A stretch of 64,000 nt of DNA from Halosolutus halophilus (GTDB lineage: Archaea; Halobacteriota; Halobacteria; Halobacteriales; Natrialbaceae), in the NCBI RefSeq assembly GCF_022869805.1, contig NZ_CP094974.1, forward strand, positions 992,001-1,056,000, read 5' to 3'. Below the pieces are notes generated by a model, which was not told the origin of the DNA, ran no database searches, and saw only the letters and a program-made list of their open reading frames with translations. Positions within the stretch are counted from its first letter, which is position 1. The number at the start of each line of letters is the position of its first letter. Both the position numbers and the translations under genes were made by a program. Of the stretch, positions 1-8,858 are shown one piece after another.

Positions 1-14
1 CCTACGGCGCTACC

Positions 15-1289
15 ATGACAACAGCTGAACCACCACTGGAAGCGGAAGAAGAGAGTGCCGTCGAGACAGCCCGCCGCCAACTCGAGCGGGCAGCCACCCA
101 CCTCGACGTCGACGAGGGGATCGTCGAACGACTGCGACACCCGCGGGACGTCTACCGGGTGACCATCCCGCTCGAGCGCGACGACGGCAGTCGTGAGATG
201 TTCACGGGGTATCGCGCCCACCACGACAGCGTTCGCGGCCCCTACAAGGGCGGGTTGCGCTACCACCCCGGCGTGAGCGAGGACGAGTGCGTCGGCCTCT
301 CGATGTGGATGACCTGGAAGTGTGCCGTGATGGACCTCCCCTTTGGCGGCGCGAAAGGTGGCGTCGTCGTCGACCCGAAAGATCTCAGCGACGAGGAGAC
401 CGAACGGCTCACCCGCCGGTTCGCGGAGGAACTTCGACCCGTCATCGGACCGATGAAAGACATCCCTGCGCCGGACATGGGGACCGGGCCCCAGACGATG
501 GCGTGGTTCATGGACGCCTACTCGATGCAGGAAGGCGAGACCGAACCCGGCGTCGTCACCGGCAAGCCACCCGTCATCGGGGGCTCCTACGGCCGGGAGA
601 AAGCGCCCGGACGGAGCGTCGGCATCGTCACGCGGGAGGCGATCAACTACTACGACTGGGATCCCGCAGAGACGACCGTCGCCGTCCAGGGGTTCGGCAG
701 CGTCGGGGCCAACGCGGCTCGCTATCTCGACGACATCGGGGCCACCATCGTCGCCGTGTCGGACGTCGAGGGGGCGATCTACGATCCCGACGGACTCGAC
801 ACGACCGACGTCGAAGATCACGACGAGACGCCGGGGATGGTCTCCGGCTACGACGCGCCCCGATCGCTCACGAACGACGAACTGCTCGAACTCGACGTCG
901 ACGTGCTCATCCCGGCAGCGGTCGGGAACGTCCTGACCGGCGAGAACGCCCGCGAGGTCGAGGCCGACCTGATCGTCGAGGGCGCGAACGGGCCGACGAC
1001 CTCGACGGCCGATCGAATCTTCGAGGAGCGCGGGATTCCGGTGCTCCCCGACATCCTCGCGAACGCCGGCGGCGTGACGGTGAGTTACTTCGAGTGGCTC
1101 CAGGACATCAACCGCCGCGCGTGGCCGCTGGAGCGGGTTCACGAGGAACTCGAGACGGAGATGCTCCAGGCGTGGGATGCCGTCCGCGAGGAGTACGACG
1201 CACGCGACGTCACGTGGCGCGACGCGACCTACATCGTCGCGCTCTCACGGATCGCCGCGGCCCACGAGGCCCGCGGACTGTGGCCGTAG
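15..1289 (+). CDS. Glutamate dehydrogenase (Glu/Leu/Phe/Val family), paralog 1
   Basis: This 424-residue protein should catalyse reversible oxidative deamination of glutamate to 2-oxoglutarate in the cytoplasm. The N-terminal substrate domain shows [11 protein letters not shown] (K78), the catalytic-lysine block LPFGGAKGG (K114) and PAPDMGTG (D154). A Rossmann motif [10 protein letters not shown] near residue 222 binds NAD(P). Length is normal for the family. The ATG at 15 is the first start available and only 14 nt of upstream sequence is visible, so promoter and true start cannot be judged. A second full-length paralog lies 1.4 kb downstream with a lyase gene between them. NAD versus NADP use cannot be read from the motif with confidence. 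Confidence 0.95.
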   Translation: MTTAEPPLEAEEESAVETARRQLERAATHLDVDEGIVERLRHPRDVYRVTIPLERDDGSREMFTGYRAHHDSVRGPYKGGLRYHPGVSEDECVGLSMWMTWKCAVMDLPFGGAKGGVVVDPKDLSDEETERLTRRFAEELRPVIGPMKDIPAPDMGTGPQTMAWFMDAYSMQEGETEPGVVTGKPPVIGGSYGREKAPGRSVGIVTREAINYYDWDPAETTVAVQGFGSVGANAARYLDDIGATIVAVSDVEGAIYDPDGLDTTDVEDHDETPGMVSGYDAPRSLTNDELLELDVDVLIPAAVGNVLTGENAREVEADLIVEGANGPTTSTADRIFEERGIPVLPDILANAGGVTVSYFEWLQDINRRAWPLERVHEELETEMLQAWDAVREEYDARDVTWRDATYIVALSRIAAAHEARGLWP

Positions 1290-1623
1290 CGCCTCGAACC
1301 GGGTGAAACAACCGTATTCAGCACTGGCTCTCCTCACACCCCTCGTTCAGCGTAAACGCACCGTCCGGACATCGAGAACCGTCCGGCGTCTCCTCGGTAC
1401 CGTTTCGCTCTGAACGACGGACCTCTTCCCTCAACTGTCCGAATCGATCGGGTCGTCGCCAGCCGTCGTCTGGAGAGTGGAAACCGCAACATCCGAAGAT
1501 TCCGGCGAGCGCGTTCGAATTTTCACGCTGAACGAGGGGCGTCCGTCGCGCCACCGATCGATCGGAATCCCCACACTCCACTGGCAAGCGTAGCTCTTTG
1601 GTCGTGGATTGTGGAGACAACGT
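1290..1623. other. Intergenic region without a gene
   Basis: No credible coding frame is seen in this 334-nt gap. It contains a 14-bp perfect inverted repeat (listed separately). The promoter of the downstream lyase presumably lies at its right end. Confidence 0.6.
1339..1539. repeat. Inverted-repeat pair bounding about 170 bp
   Basis: The 14-mer CCCCTCGTTCAGCG at 1339-1352 recurs as its exact reverse complement at 1526-1539. Nothing coding lies between. It could be a small non-autonomous element, a large stem-loop or chance; no target duplication is evident. Confidence 0.4.
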
Positions 1624-2484
1624 ATGGTCCGCAGAAGTGTCATGTTCACGCCCGGCGATCGACCCGAGATGCTCCGGAAGGCACCCGGTGCGGGGGCCGA
1701 CGTGATCGTCTTCGATCTCGAGGACGCCGTCGCCCCGGCGCGCAAGGACGAGGCACGCGAGGCCGTTCGCGAGGTCCTCGCCGATCCCGATTTCGACCCC
1801 GACTGCGAGGTCTGCGTGCGCGTCAACGCGACTCCGGACGCGATCGCGGCCGATCTCGACGCCGTGCTCGGGTCGTCCGCCGACGTTCGGCTGGACAGCG
1901 TGATGCTCCCGAAGGCGGGACACGCCGACGACGTTCGCGACCTCGCCGATCGACTCGCCACCTACGACGCCGCCGTCCCGGTACTGGCCCTGATCGAGAG
2001 CGCGCGCGGCGTCCTCGCAGCACCGGAGATCGCGGCCCAGCCCGCGACCGAGGCGCTGGTTTTCGGTGCCGAGGACCTCTCGGCGGACGTGGGCGCGACG
2101 CGAACCCCCGAGGGGACGGAGGTCCTATACGCACGCGAGCGCGTCGTCGTCGCGGCCGCGGCACACGACTGCGACGCGATCGACACGCTCGTCACAGACT
2201 TCGACGACGAGGCGCACCTGCGCGAGGACACCGAGCGATCGATTCGGCTCGGCTACGACGGTAAACTGGCGATCCATCCCGCACAGGTCGGCCCGATCAA
2301 CGCGGCTTACACCCCGGACGAGGACGAGATCGAGTGGGCCCACGCGGTCCTCACGGCGAAACGAGCGGCCGACGCCGAGGGCCGGGGCGTCTTCGAGGTC
2401 GACGGCGAGATGATCGACGCCCCCCTGATCGCCCAGGCCGATCGGATCCGCGACCGCGCCGAGGCAGCGGACGAATGGCAGTGA
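1624..2484 (+). CDS. HpcH/HpaI aldolase / citrate lyase beta (CitE)-family acyl-CoA lyase
   Basis: This 286-residue protein belongs to the CitE/malyl-CoA lyase family, which cleaves or forms C-C bonds of malyl-CoA, methylmalyl-CoA or citryl-CoA with Mg2+. Visible hallmarks are the N-terminal SVMFTPGDRPEML, the metal-region VFDLEDAV (about 29-36), CVRVN (64-68), ALIES (E125), FGAEDL (147-152) and a C-terminal HPAQVGPIN. I chose the ATG at 1624 because an upstream TTG adds only five unconserved residues. Haloarchaeal members include beta-methylmalyl-CoA lyase and malyl-CoA thioesterase of the methylaspartate cycle. Sitting between two glutamate dehydrogenases fits that glutamate-linked pathway, but substrate is an inference. 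Confidence 0.88.
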   Translation: MVRRSVMFTPGDRPEMLRKAPGAGADVIVFDLEDAVAPARKDEAREAVREVLADPDFDPDCEVCVRVNATPDAIAADLDAVLGSSADVRLDSVMLPKAGHADDVRDLADRLATYDAAVPVLALIESARGVLAAPEIAAQPATEALVFGAEDLSADVGATRTPEGTEVLYARERVVVAAAAHDCDAIDTLVTDFDDEAHLREDTERSIRLGYDGKLAIHPAQVGPINAAYTPDEDEIEWAHAVLTAKRAADAEGRGVFEVDGEMIDAPLIAQADRIRDRAEAADEWQ

Positions 2485-2696
2485 ACCGGTGGCGTCCGTC
2501 TCGACGAGCGCCACCGAACCGCTGACCGTCTCCCGTCGTCGGCGACGTCCCCCCCGATCGGTGCTGCGACACCCGGAACGAACGGGTTCGAGACCGAGGA
2601 GTTAGCCGGTCGACTCACCGGTGACAGACGCCGAATATATAATGGTCTCAGAATACCTTATATTGCGACTTATGTACTATGAGGGGCATTCGTCAC

Positions 2697-2704
2697 GTTT
2701 ATTT
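2697..2704 (+). promoter_or_regulatory. TATA-like box for the second glutamate dehydrogenase
   Basis: GTTTATTT is centred 29 nt before the ATG at 2729, the spacing expected for a leaderless haloarchaeal transcript. It supports the 2729 start over an in-frame start 36 codons upstream. Confidence 0.5.
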
Positions 2705-2728
2705 CGGTTTCCTCGGAAGCTACAGTCA

Positions 2729-3985
2729 ATGGCAGACGAAGCAAACCCGTTCGAAAGTCTGCAGTCCCAGATCGACGAGGCTGCAGACTACCTCGACATC
2801 GGCGACGACGTGATCGAGCGGCTCAAACACCCCGAGCGCGTGCTCGAGACCAACCTCACCGTCGAGCGCGACGACGGTGACCTCGAGCGGTTCAAAGCGT
2901 TCCGATCGCAGTTCAACGGCGACCGGGGCCCCTACAAGGGTGGCATCCGCTACCACCCGGGTGTCACCCGCGACGAGGTCAAGGCGCTGTCGGGCTGGAT
3001 GACCTACAAGACCGCGATCGTCGGGATCCCCTACGGCGGCGGCAAGGGCGGCATCGTCATCGAGCCGAGTGACTACTCCGAGAGCGAGATCGAGCGGCTC
3101 ACCCGCGCTTTCGCGAAAGAACTCCGTCCGCTGATCGGCGAGGACCGCGACATCCCCGCGCCCGACGTGAACACGGGCCAGCGGGAGATGAACTGGATCA
3201 AGGACACCTACGAGACCCTCGAGAACACCACCGAACCCGGCGTCATCACGGGGAAGAACATCGCCAGCGGCGGCAGCGAGGGCCGCGTCGAGGCGACCGG
3301 CCGATCGACGGTCATCGCCGCCCGCGAGGCGTTCGACTACCTCGACAAGGACCTCGAGGGCGCGACCGTCGCCGTCCAGGGCTACGGCAACGCCGGCTGG
3401 ATCGCCGCGAAGTTGATCGACGAAATGGGCGCGACCGTCGTCGCGGCCAGCGACTCCAGCGGCGGTATCTACAACTCCGACGGCTTCGATCCCGTCGCCG
3501 CGAAAGAGCACAAGAACGAGACCGGCAGCGTCGTCGGCTTCCACGACGCCGACGAGGAGATCACCAACGAGGACGTCCTCACGATGGACGTCGACCTGCT
3601 GATCCCCGCCGCACTCGAGAACGCGATCGACGGCGACCTCGCCGCGGACGTGGCCGCGGACGTCATCTCCGAAGCCGCCAACGGGCCACTGACGCCCGAG
3701 GCCGACGCCGTCCTCGAGGAGGAGGACGTCTTCGTGATTCCGGACATCCTCGCGAACGCCGGCGGCGTGACGGTGAGTTACTTCGAGTGGGTCCAGAACC
3801 GCCAGCGCTTCTACTGGACCGAGGAGAAGGTCAACGAGGAACTCGAGGCCATCATCGTCGACGCCTTCGACGCGCTCGTCGAGACGCTCGAGACTCACGA
3901 CCTCGACAACCCGCGGACCGCCGCCTACGTCGTCGCGATCCAGCGCGTCGCCGACGCCTACGAGGAAGCCGGTAGCTTCCCGTGA
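2729..3985 (+). CDS. Glutamate dehydrogenase, paralog 2
   Basis: A 418-residue paralog of the gene at 15-1289, with the same order of motifs: [22 protein letters not shown] with the catalytic lysine, PAPDVNTG, and the Rossmann motif [10 protein letters not shown]. The frame is open 36 codons further upstream, but that extension is unlike the family and the TATA-like box points to the ATG at 2729. The two paralogs share a perfectly identical 48-nt block (1050-1097 and 3743-3790), which includes silent positions and suggests gene conversion or strong codon constraint. The pair probably differs in cofactor or catabolic/anabolic direction; the sequence does not decide which. Confidence 0.95.
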   Translation: MADEANPFESLQSQIDEAADYLDIGDDVIERLKHPERVLETNLTVERDDGDLERFKAFRSQFNGDRGPYKGGIRYHPGVTRDEVKALSGWMTYKTAIVGIPYGGGKGGIVIEPSDYSESEIERLTRAFAKELRPLIGEDRDIPAPDVNTGQREMNWIKDTYETLENTTEPGVITGKNIASGGSEGRVEATGRSTVIAAREAFDYLDKDLEGATVAVQGYGNAGWIAAKLIDEMGATVVAASDSSGGIYNSDGFDPVAAKEHKNETGSVVGFHDADEEITNEDVLTMDVDLLIPAALENAIDGDLAADVAADVISEAANGPLTPEADAVLEEEDVFVIPDILANAGGVTVSYFEWVQNRQRFYWTEEKVNEELEAIIVDAFDALVETLETHDLDNPRTAAYVVAIQRVADAYEEAGSFP

Positions 3986-4060
3986 CTCGCTGACCGGTCA
4001 CCGCACGTGTCGATCCGAGGACGATATCTTTTTGCTGGTCGGCGGCTATCGATAACCTGA

Positions 4061-4561
4061 GTGATTCGCGAGCGGCTGGCCCGGTATCGCGATCGAGCCC
4101 GCCGGGCGCTGATGGAAGCGTTCCGGGAGGAACACACGCCTCATCAGGTCGGCGTGAGCTTCGGGATCGGGATCTTCATCACGACGCTTCCCACGGGCGG
4201 GCTTGGCGTCGGGCTCTTCTTCGTATTCGCCGCGCTGTGGTCGTGGATCAGCAAACCCGCGATCTTCGCCAGCGTCGCCGTGCTCAATCCGTTCGTCAAA
4301 CCGGTCGTCTACGTCGCGAGCTTCCAGGTCGGTAGCCTCCTGCTCGGATCACGATCGATCAGATCGGGCCAGACGGCCGCCGAATCGGCCGGGATCGCCG
4401 CCCAGAAGTTGCTGATCGGAAACCTGCTGGTCGCCGTCTGTCTCTCCGTCGTGGGATACGTCCTCGTCGCCTACCTAACTCGCGCCTACCGGCGGCGCAA
4501 GCGTCGTCGGTCGGGGACGTCACTGGTGTCGACCCTGTTCGGGCCGTTCCGTCGCCAGTGA
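4061..4561 (+). CDS. DUF2062 family membrane protein
   Basis: This 166-residue protein starts at GTG and has the DUF2062 pattern: a basic N-terminus, a short helix, the HTPHQVGVSFGIGIF segment around residues 26-41, and hydrophobic spans near 38-60, 65-88 and 118-145 followed by a basic tail. It is predicted to be an inner-membrane protein with unknown biochemical role. An AT-rich box near 4027 sits about 34 nt upstream of the GTG, consistent with a short or absent leader. It stands alone between the glutamate dehydrogenase and a convergent acyl-CoA dehydrogenase. Confidence 0.82.
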   Translation: MIRERLARYRDRARRALMEAFREEHTPHQVGVSFGIGIFITTLPTGGLGVGLFFVFAALWSWISKPAIFASVAVLNPFVKPVVYVASFQVGSLLLGSRSIRSGQTAAESAGIAAQKLLIGNLLVAVCLSVVGYVLVAYLTRAYRRRKRRRSGTSLVSTLFGPFRRQ

Positions 4562-4761
4562 CGAACGTTCGATCGGATCGTCGCCGCGAACCGATCGCAA
4601 CCAGCCGGCCGCGTCGACGGAACCGCCGGGCAGCTACGTCCGGTGTTGGACGCGTACGGCGAAACCGACGCCGTCACGCCGTTCGGTCGTCGCCCTCGTA
4701 GTGGCGCGGTGAATCGGGGAACCGCCGAACGGGGTACGTCGTCGGCGGCGAGGAACACGCT

Positions 4762-5904
4762 CTAGAGGCCGAGTTCGCGGCCGATGACGAGATGCTGGAT
4801 CTCGCTGGTCCCCTCGCCGATCTCCATCAGTTTGGCGTCGCGGTAGAACCGCTGTGGGGCGAAGTCGGTGGTGTAACCGTAGCCGCCCAGGACCTGGACG
4901 GCGTCCTCGGCGACCTCGCGGGCGGCCTCGCTGGCGTCGAGTTTCGCCAGTGCGGACTCCTGAGTAACCGACTGGCCCTCGTCGTACCGTGTTGCCGCCT
5001 TGTGAGTTAGCAGGCGCGCCCGCTCGGTCTTGCGGTGCATGTCGACGATCTTGTCGCGGATCGCGTCGAACTGCGAGATCGGCTGACCGAACTGCTCGCG
5101 TTCGGTACTGTACTCCTTCGCGTGGTCGTACGCGCCCTGAGCCAGCCCCGTCGAGAGCGCGGCGATCGAGATCCGCCCGCCGTCGAGGGTCTTTTTCGTC
5201 TGGTCCCAGCCGTCGCCTTCCTCGCCAAGCAGGCGGTCCTCCGGCAGCCGCACGTCGTCGAGCGTGATTTCGCAGGTCGGGGAGGCGTTCAGCCCCATCT
5301 TGTCCCAGATCGTCGTCACCTCGAAGCCGTCGTCCGCGTCGGGGTCGACGATGAACGTCGAGATGCCGTCGTAGCCCGCGCCGGGGTCGGTGACGGCCTT
5401 GACGAGGACGGAGCCGGCCTCGGAGGCGTTCGTGATGAACTGCTTCGTGCCGTTGATGACCCACTCGTCGCCCTCTTTCCGCGCCATCGTGTCCATGTCC
5501 GAGGCGTCGGAGCCGCTGCCCGGCTCCGTCAGCGCCCAGCCGCCGAGGTACTCGCCCTCGGCGAGCGGGCGGAGCCAGCGTTCTTTCTGGTCTTCCGTGC
5601 CGAAAAGTTCGATCGGCTTCGAGGCGAGCGACGTGTGCGCGACGTAGGAGAGCCCGATCGAGCCGGAGACGCGGCCAATCTCCTCGGCAACGAGCGCGTA
5701 CATGAGGGTGTCGCCGCCGAGCCCGCCGTACGCGTCGTCGATCGGCACGCCCATCATGTCGAGGTCGGCGAGCTGGTCGAAAATCTCCGCGGGGAACCGG
5801 TGCTCGTCCTCGATCTCCTGTGCGATCGGTTCGATCTCGCGCTGACAGAAATCTCGAACGGTCTCCCGGACCATCCGGTGTTCGTCGGGCAGGTCGAAGT
5901 CCAT
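4762..5904 (-). CDS. Acyl-CoA dehydrogenase
   Basis: A 380-residue flavoprotein of the acyl-CoA dehydrogenase family, which introduces the alpha,beta double bond in acyl-CoA during fatty-acid or branched-chain breakdown and passes electrons to ETF. Family signatures include ALTEPGSGSDAS (substrate/FAD region), GLNASPTCEITLDDVRLP, and the C-terminal QVLGGYGYT followed by EIGEGTSEIQ, where E364 occupies the catalytic-base position. Start is the ATG at 5904; the open frame upstream begins with TTG two codons earlier. No ETF or enoyl-CoA hydratase gene is adjacent, so chain-length preference is unknown. Confidence 0.93.
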   Translation of the reverse strand: MDFDLPDEHRMVRETVRDFCQREIEPIAQEIEDEHRFPAEIFDQLADLDMMGVPIDDAYGGLGGDTLMYALVAEEIGRVSGSIGLSYVAHTSLASKPIELFGTEDQKERWLRPLAEGEYLGGWALTEPGSGSDASDMDTMARKEGDEWVINGTKQFITNASEAGSVLVKAVTDPGAGYDGISTFIVDPDADDGFEVTTIWDKMGLNASPTCEITLDDVRLPEDRLLGEEGDGWDQTKKTLDGGRISIAALSTGLAQGAYDHAKEYSTEREQFGQPISQFDAIRDKIVDMHRKTERARLLTHKAATRYDEGQSVTQESALAKLDASEAAREVAEDAVQVLGGYGYTTDFAPQRFYRDAKLMEIGEGTSEIQHLVIGRELGL

Positions 5905-5989
5905 ACGCAATACTTGCCAGGGCGGAGGTTAAACGCACCGACGTGTTCCCGGCCGAAACGGTCGTCGAGTCCGCCGGCGATCGAGCGCG

Positions 5990-7153
5990 TTACCAGCCGC
6001 GATCGGTGTCGTCGCGTTCGTTCGACTCGTCGTCGTCCCACGGGTCGTCACGGCGGTCGTCGTCGGGGACGTCGGACCCGGTATCGCGATCCCACGCGTC
6101 CGACTCGTCCCGATCGTCGCTCCCCCAGCGCCCGTCGGCGCCATTCCGGTCGTCGGGGGCACGGCCTGCGAGGTCACCGCCGTCCGATCGGATCGCAGCG
6201 CGTTGCTCGGGGATCAGATCGAGTTCGTCGTTCGTATCGCCGAGCAAGAGCAGCGCGTAGTACTGGAAGTACGATCGGACGGGCATCCAGACGAGCCCGT
6301 AGAAGAGGATGTAGGTGACCAACGCGACGATAGCGATCGGGATCGCGAGAACGATGCCGACGTCTCCGAGCGCGAGCGTCAGGAGAAAGAGGACGGCGAA
6401 GGGGATCGCGAGCAGCAGGCCGCCGAAGATCAACACGAAGCCGATGGCGATCTGGATCACGGCGAGGAGGATCCAGGCGAGCAGCAGGTAGACGACGTAC
6501 TCGGTCCAGTTCGCCGTAACCGTCCCCCAGAAGCGCCGCCATCCGCCGAGGACGCCGCGGTTCTCGAGCAGCATAATCGGGGCGACGAACTCGGAGGTAA
6601 AGCGCATCACGACCGCGTAGAGTCCGTAGACGAGAAATCCGAGCAGGGCGATCGCGATCACCCATCCGGCGACGGCGTCGAGAGTGCCCCGCACCAGGAA
6701 CGCGTACGCGATCGGCCCCAGCACGATCGACGCCGCGAGGAGGGTGAGGACGACGCGGAAGACGAACAACTGTGCGCCGCGGCCGACGTTCTGTCGGACG
6801 TACCGCCGAACGTGGACCTCCGTCGTTCGGAGCGACTCGATGAAGGCGAACTCCATAATCGCGGCGACGAACGCGAACAGCAGCCAGAGGATCAGCAAGA
6901 CGCCGGCCGCGATCGCCAGGAAGAGAAAGAAGTCCTCCGGGAGATCTTCGACGGTTGGCTCGGGTCCGGGCCCGGGAGCGGGATCCTCGGCGAACGACCC
7001 GACGTCGCCGCCGGGCAGCGTCGGACCGCCCGCGCCGAATCCGACGACGAACACGACGATGATCGCGAGTTTGAGCCACGTCCCCGCCTGGATCGGCGTC
7101 AGCAGGTTCCGCGTCGCGTCGATCGCGTCACTGAGGTCGTCGACAGCGTCCAT
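5990..7153 (-). CDS. Multi-pass membrane protein of unknown function
   Basis: A 387-residue protein with an amphipathic start (MDAVDDLSDAIDATRNLL), about five to six hydrophobic segments between residues 28 and 300, and a highly acidic, Asp/Arg-rich disordered tail from about 310 to 387. This resembles large haloarchaeal glycerophosphodiester-phosphodiesterase-like or DUF membrane families, but I do not recognise a diagnostic motif. The ATG at 7153 is preceded on the minus strand by an A/T-rich tract (7160-7195), a plausible promoter. It is divergent from the kinase gene at 7339. Confidence 0.75.
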   Translation of the reverse strand: MDAVDDLSDAIDATRNLLTPIQAGTWLKLAIIVVFVVGFGAGGPTLPGGDVGSFAEDPAPGPGPEPTVEDLPEDFFLFLAIAAGVLLILWLLFAFVAAIMEFAFIESLRTTEVHVRRYVRQNVGRGAQLFVFRVVLTLLAASIVLGPIAYAFLVRGTLDAVAGWVIAIALLGFLVYGLYAVVMRFTSEFVAPIMLLENRGVLGGWRRFWGTVTANWTEYVVYLLLAWILLAVIQIAIGFVLIFGGLLLAIPFAVLFLLTLALGDVGIVLAIPIAIVALVTYILFYGLVWMPVRSYFQYYALLLLGDTNDELDLIPEQRAAIRSDGGDLAGRAPDDRNGADGRWGSDDRDESDAWDRDTGSDVPDDDRRDDPWDDDESNERDDTDRGW

Positions 7154-7308
7154 GTTAGATCGACAATAGTTTTCGACGGGGAAAAATAATACTGTTCCGC
7201 GGATCGATCGGTTCCGGCCCCGTAACCGCTGCCCCTTCCCAGTTCCGGGCCAGGGTCCCGGCCCGGACGGTCGACGGAATCCCTCTCGGCCGCGACAGTT
7301 CGAGAGGC

Positions 7309-7316
7309 ATTTAACC
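7309..7316 (+). promoter_or_regulatory. TATA-like box of the RIO-like kinase gene
   Basis: CATTTAAC is centred 27 nt before the ATG at 7339, consistent with leaderless initiation. Confidence 0.45.
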
Positions 7317-7338
7317 CCGAGCGCCCACTGTCTCCGGT

Positions 7339-8148
7339 ATGAACATCCGCCAGCTCGCTCGAGGCAGCGTCGAGTGGGGCCGCATCGAGCGCGTCGTCCG
7401 GACGCTGGCGGACCGTCACGACCGCGAGACCGTCCGCGTCGAGTTCCTCGACGCCGACAACTGGCTCTCGACCCCGTGTGTCATCGACGACGAGTGGTTC
7501 GTCAAGATCGTCTCCCGGCAGAACGCGCTCGTCCACGCCGTCCTGACGACCGGCCGGAACGTCGGTGCCTTCACGTCGGGCACGGGCGGCTTCTTCGGCC
7601 GGTTCGACACGCCCCGCGAGATGGTCGAACACGAGTACGAGGCGACCAAACGGATGCGCGAGATCGGCGTCAACGCCCCACGCCCGATCGAGGCCTTCGA
7701 GGTCAACGGGCTCGGCGTCCTCGTCCTGGAGTACCTTCCGGAATTCGAGTCCCTCGAAGACGTCCCGACGAGCGTCGTCGAGGACCGGGCCCCCGAACTG
7801 TTCGCCATGCTCGCCCAGCTCCACGACCACGGGCTGGCCCACGGCGACCTCCGGGCCGAGAACGTCCTCATCTGCGACGACGAACTCTACTTCATCGACG
7901 CGACCAACGTCCACGAGGATCGCGTCGCCGAGACGACTGCGTACGACCTCGCCTGTGCCCTCGCCATGCTCGAGCCCCGCATCGGCCCTCGCGCGGCCGT
8001 CGACGCGGCCGCGACGGTATACGACCCGGCAACGCTACTCCGGGCCCGACGGTTTATCGATTTCGTCCGGTTGCGCCCCGACCACGAGTTCGATTCGACG
8101 ACGCTCCGCAGCGAAGTCGAGAAGGCCGCCGACCTCGGCGAGCAGTGA
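7339..8148 (+). CDS. RIO-type atypical protein kinase-like protein
   Basis: This 269-residue protein has a minimal kinase fold of the RIO/ABC1-like type. K56 (FVKIVS) is the likely ATP lysine, HGDLRAEN at 168-175 is the catalytic loop (D170, N175), and FIDAT with D187 replaces the DFG metal-binding aspartate. The N-terminal 45 residues show no clear RIO2-type winged helix. An insert rich in glycine (GTGGFFGRF, about 81-89) precedes the helix with HEYEATKRM, probably carrying the conserved glutamate. It likely phosphorylates a protein or acts as an ATPase. The next gene overlaps its stop codon, implying co-translation. Confidence 0.82.
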   Translation: MNIRQLARGSVEWGRIERVVRTLADRHDRETVRVEFLDADNWLSTPCVIDDEWFVKIVSRQNALVHAVLTTGRNVGAFTSGTGGFFGRFDTPREMVEHEYEATKRMREIGVNAPRPIEAFEVNGLGVLVLEYLPEFESLEDVPTSVVEDRAPELFAMLAQLHDHGLAHGDLRAENVLICDDELYFIDATNVHEDRVAETTAYDLACALAMLEPRIGPRAAVDAAATVYDPATLLRARRFIDFVRLRPDHEFDSTTLRSEVEKAADLGEQ

Positions 8149-8624
8149 GTCGACAATCCGGTCCGAGCGACGGTGATCGACCGTCGGCGGCGGACGACAC
8201 GGTGTACGTCGACGCGTCGGAGGGGGCTATCGACGCGATCAGGGCCGTCCTCGATTGGGAAGCCGACACGGACGAGATCGTCCCGATCGACGCGAGCGAC
8301 GTCGGCGAGGTCTCGTCGGCGGCGATCCGTCTCCATCCCGACGCCGGGACGCAGGGCGGCACGGTCCCCGTCATCGAGCGGGACGAGCGCACCGAAGACG
8401 AGTTCGCGGACGTCAAACGGCGCGACGTCGGGACGGGCGCTGGCGAACCCGACGCTGACGAACCTCCGGAAGGCGAGGGCCGATCGGGCAAGGGGGTCCA
8501 GCCGGAGGCGGAGTCCATGACCGAGTCGGGAACCGAGCGCCACCCCGCCGAAGAAGCGGGCCAGGAACCGGACGACGGCGAACGAACGGTGACGAAAGAC
8601 CGCGGACGGGAAGACGATCGGTGA
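8145..8624 (+). CDS. Acidic hypothetical protein overlapping the kinase gene
   Basis: A 159-residue product beginning at GTG, whose last two bases overlap the kinase stop (GTGA). Residues 20-100 look folded (TVYVDASEGAIDAIRAVLDW, then VPIDASDVGEVSSAAIRLHP); residues 100-159 are low-complexity, rich in Glu, Asp, Gly and Pro. No family is recognised. The overlap makes it a likely partner or substrate of the upstream kinase. The acidic composition is typical haloarchaeal coding sequence and argues that the frame is real. Confidence 0.7.
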   Translation: MSRQSGPSDGDRPSAADDTVYVDASEGAIDAIRAVLDWEADTDEIVPIDASDVGEVSSAAIRLHPDAGTQGGTVPVIERDERTEDEFADVKRRDVGTGAGEPDADEPPEGEGRSGKGVQPEAESMTESGTERHPAEEAGQEPDDGERTVTKDRGREDDR

Positions 8625-8858
8625 TCGTCGCTCCCGCGAGCAGAACCGGGTTCGTTCGAACGAGGCGGCCGTACGGTCGAACGGGGCAGCCGAACGTTCG
8701 GCGGGGGATTCGAGCGTTCAATAACGGCGGTAACTGTCCGGCGAGGCAAACACGTGTGCGATATCGCGGCCAGATCGGCGACGGTGTGCAGAATCGAACG
8801 CGGATACGACGGACGAATTACCATCAATATTTTCACGTCGCTCGTCGTCGATACGGAT

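Noticed and set aside
2726-3898. Long minus-strand frame (390 codons) opposite the second glutamate dehydrogenase
   Set aside because: It is a GC-driven shadow: no motif, and the plus strand encodes a complete enzyme with catalytic residues.
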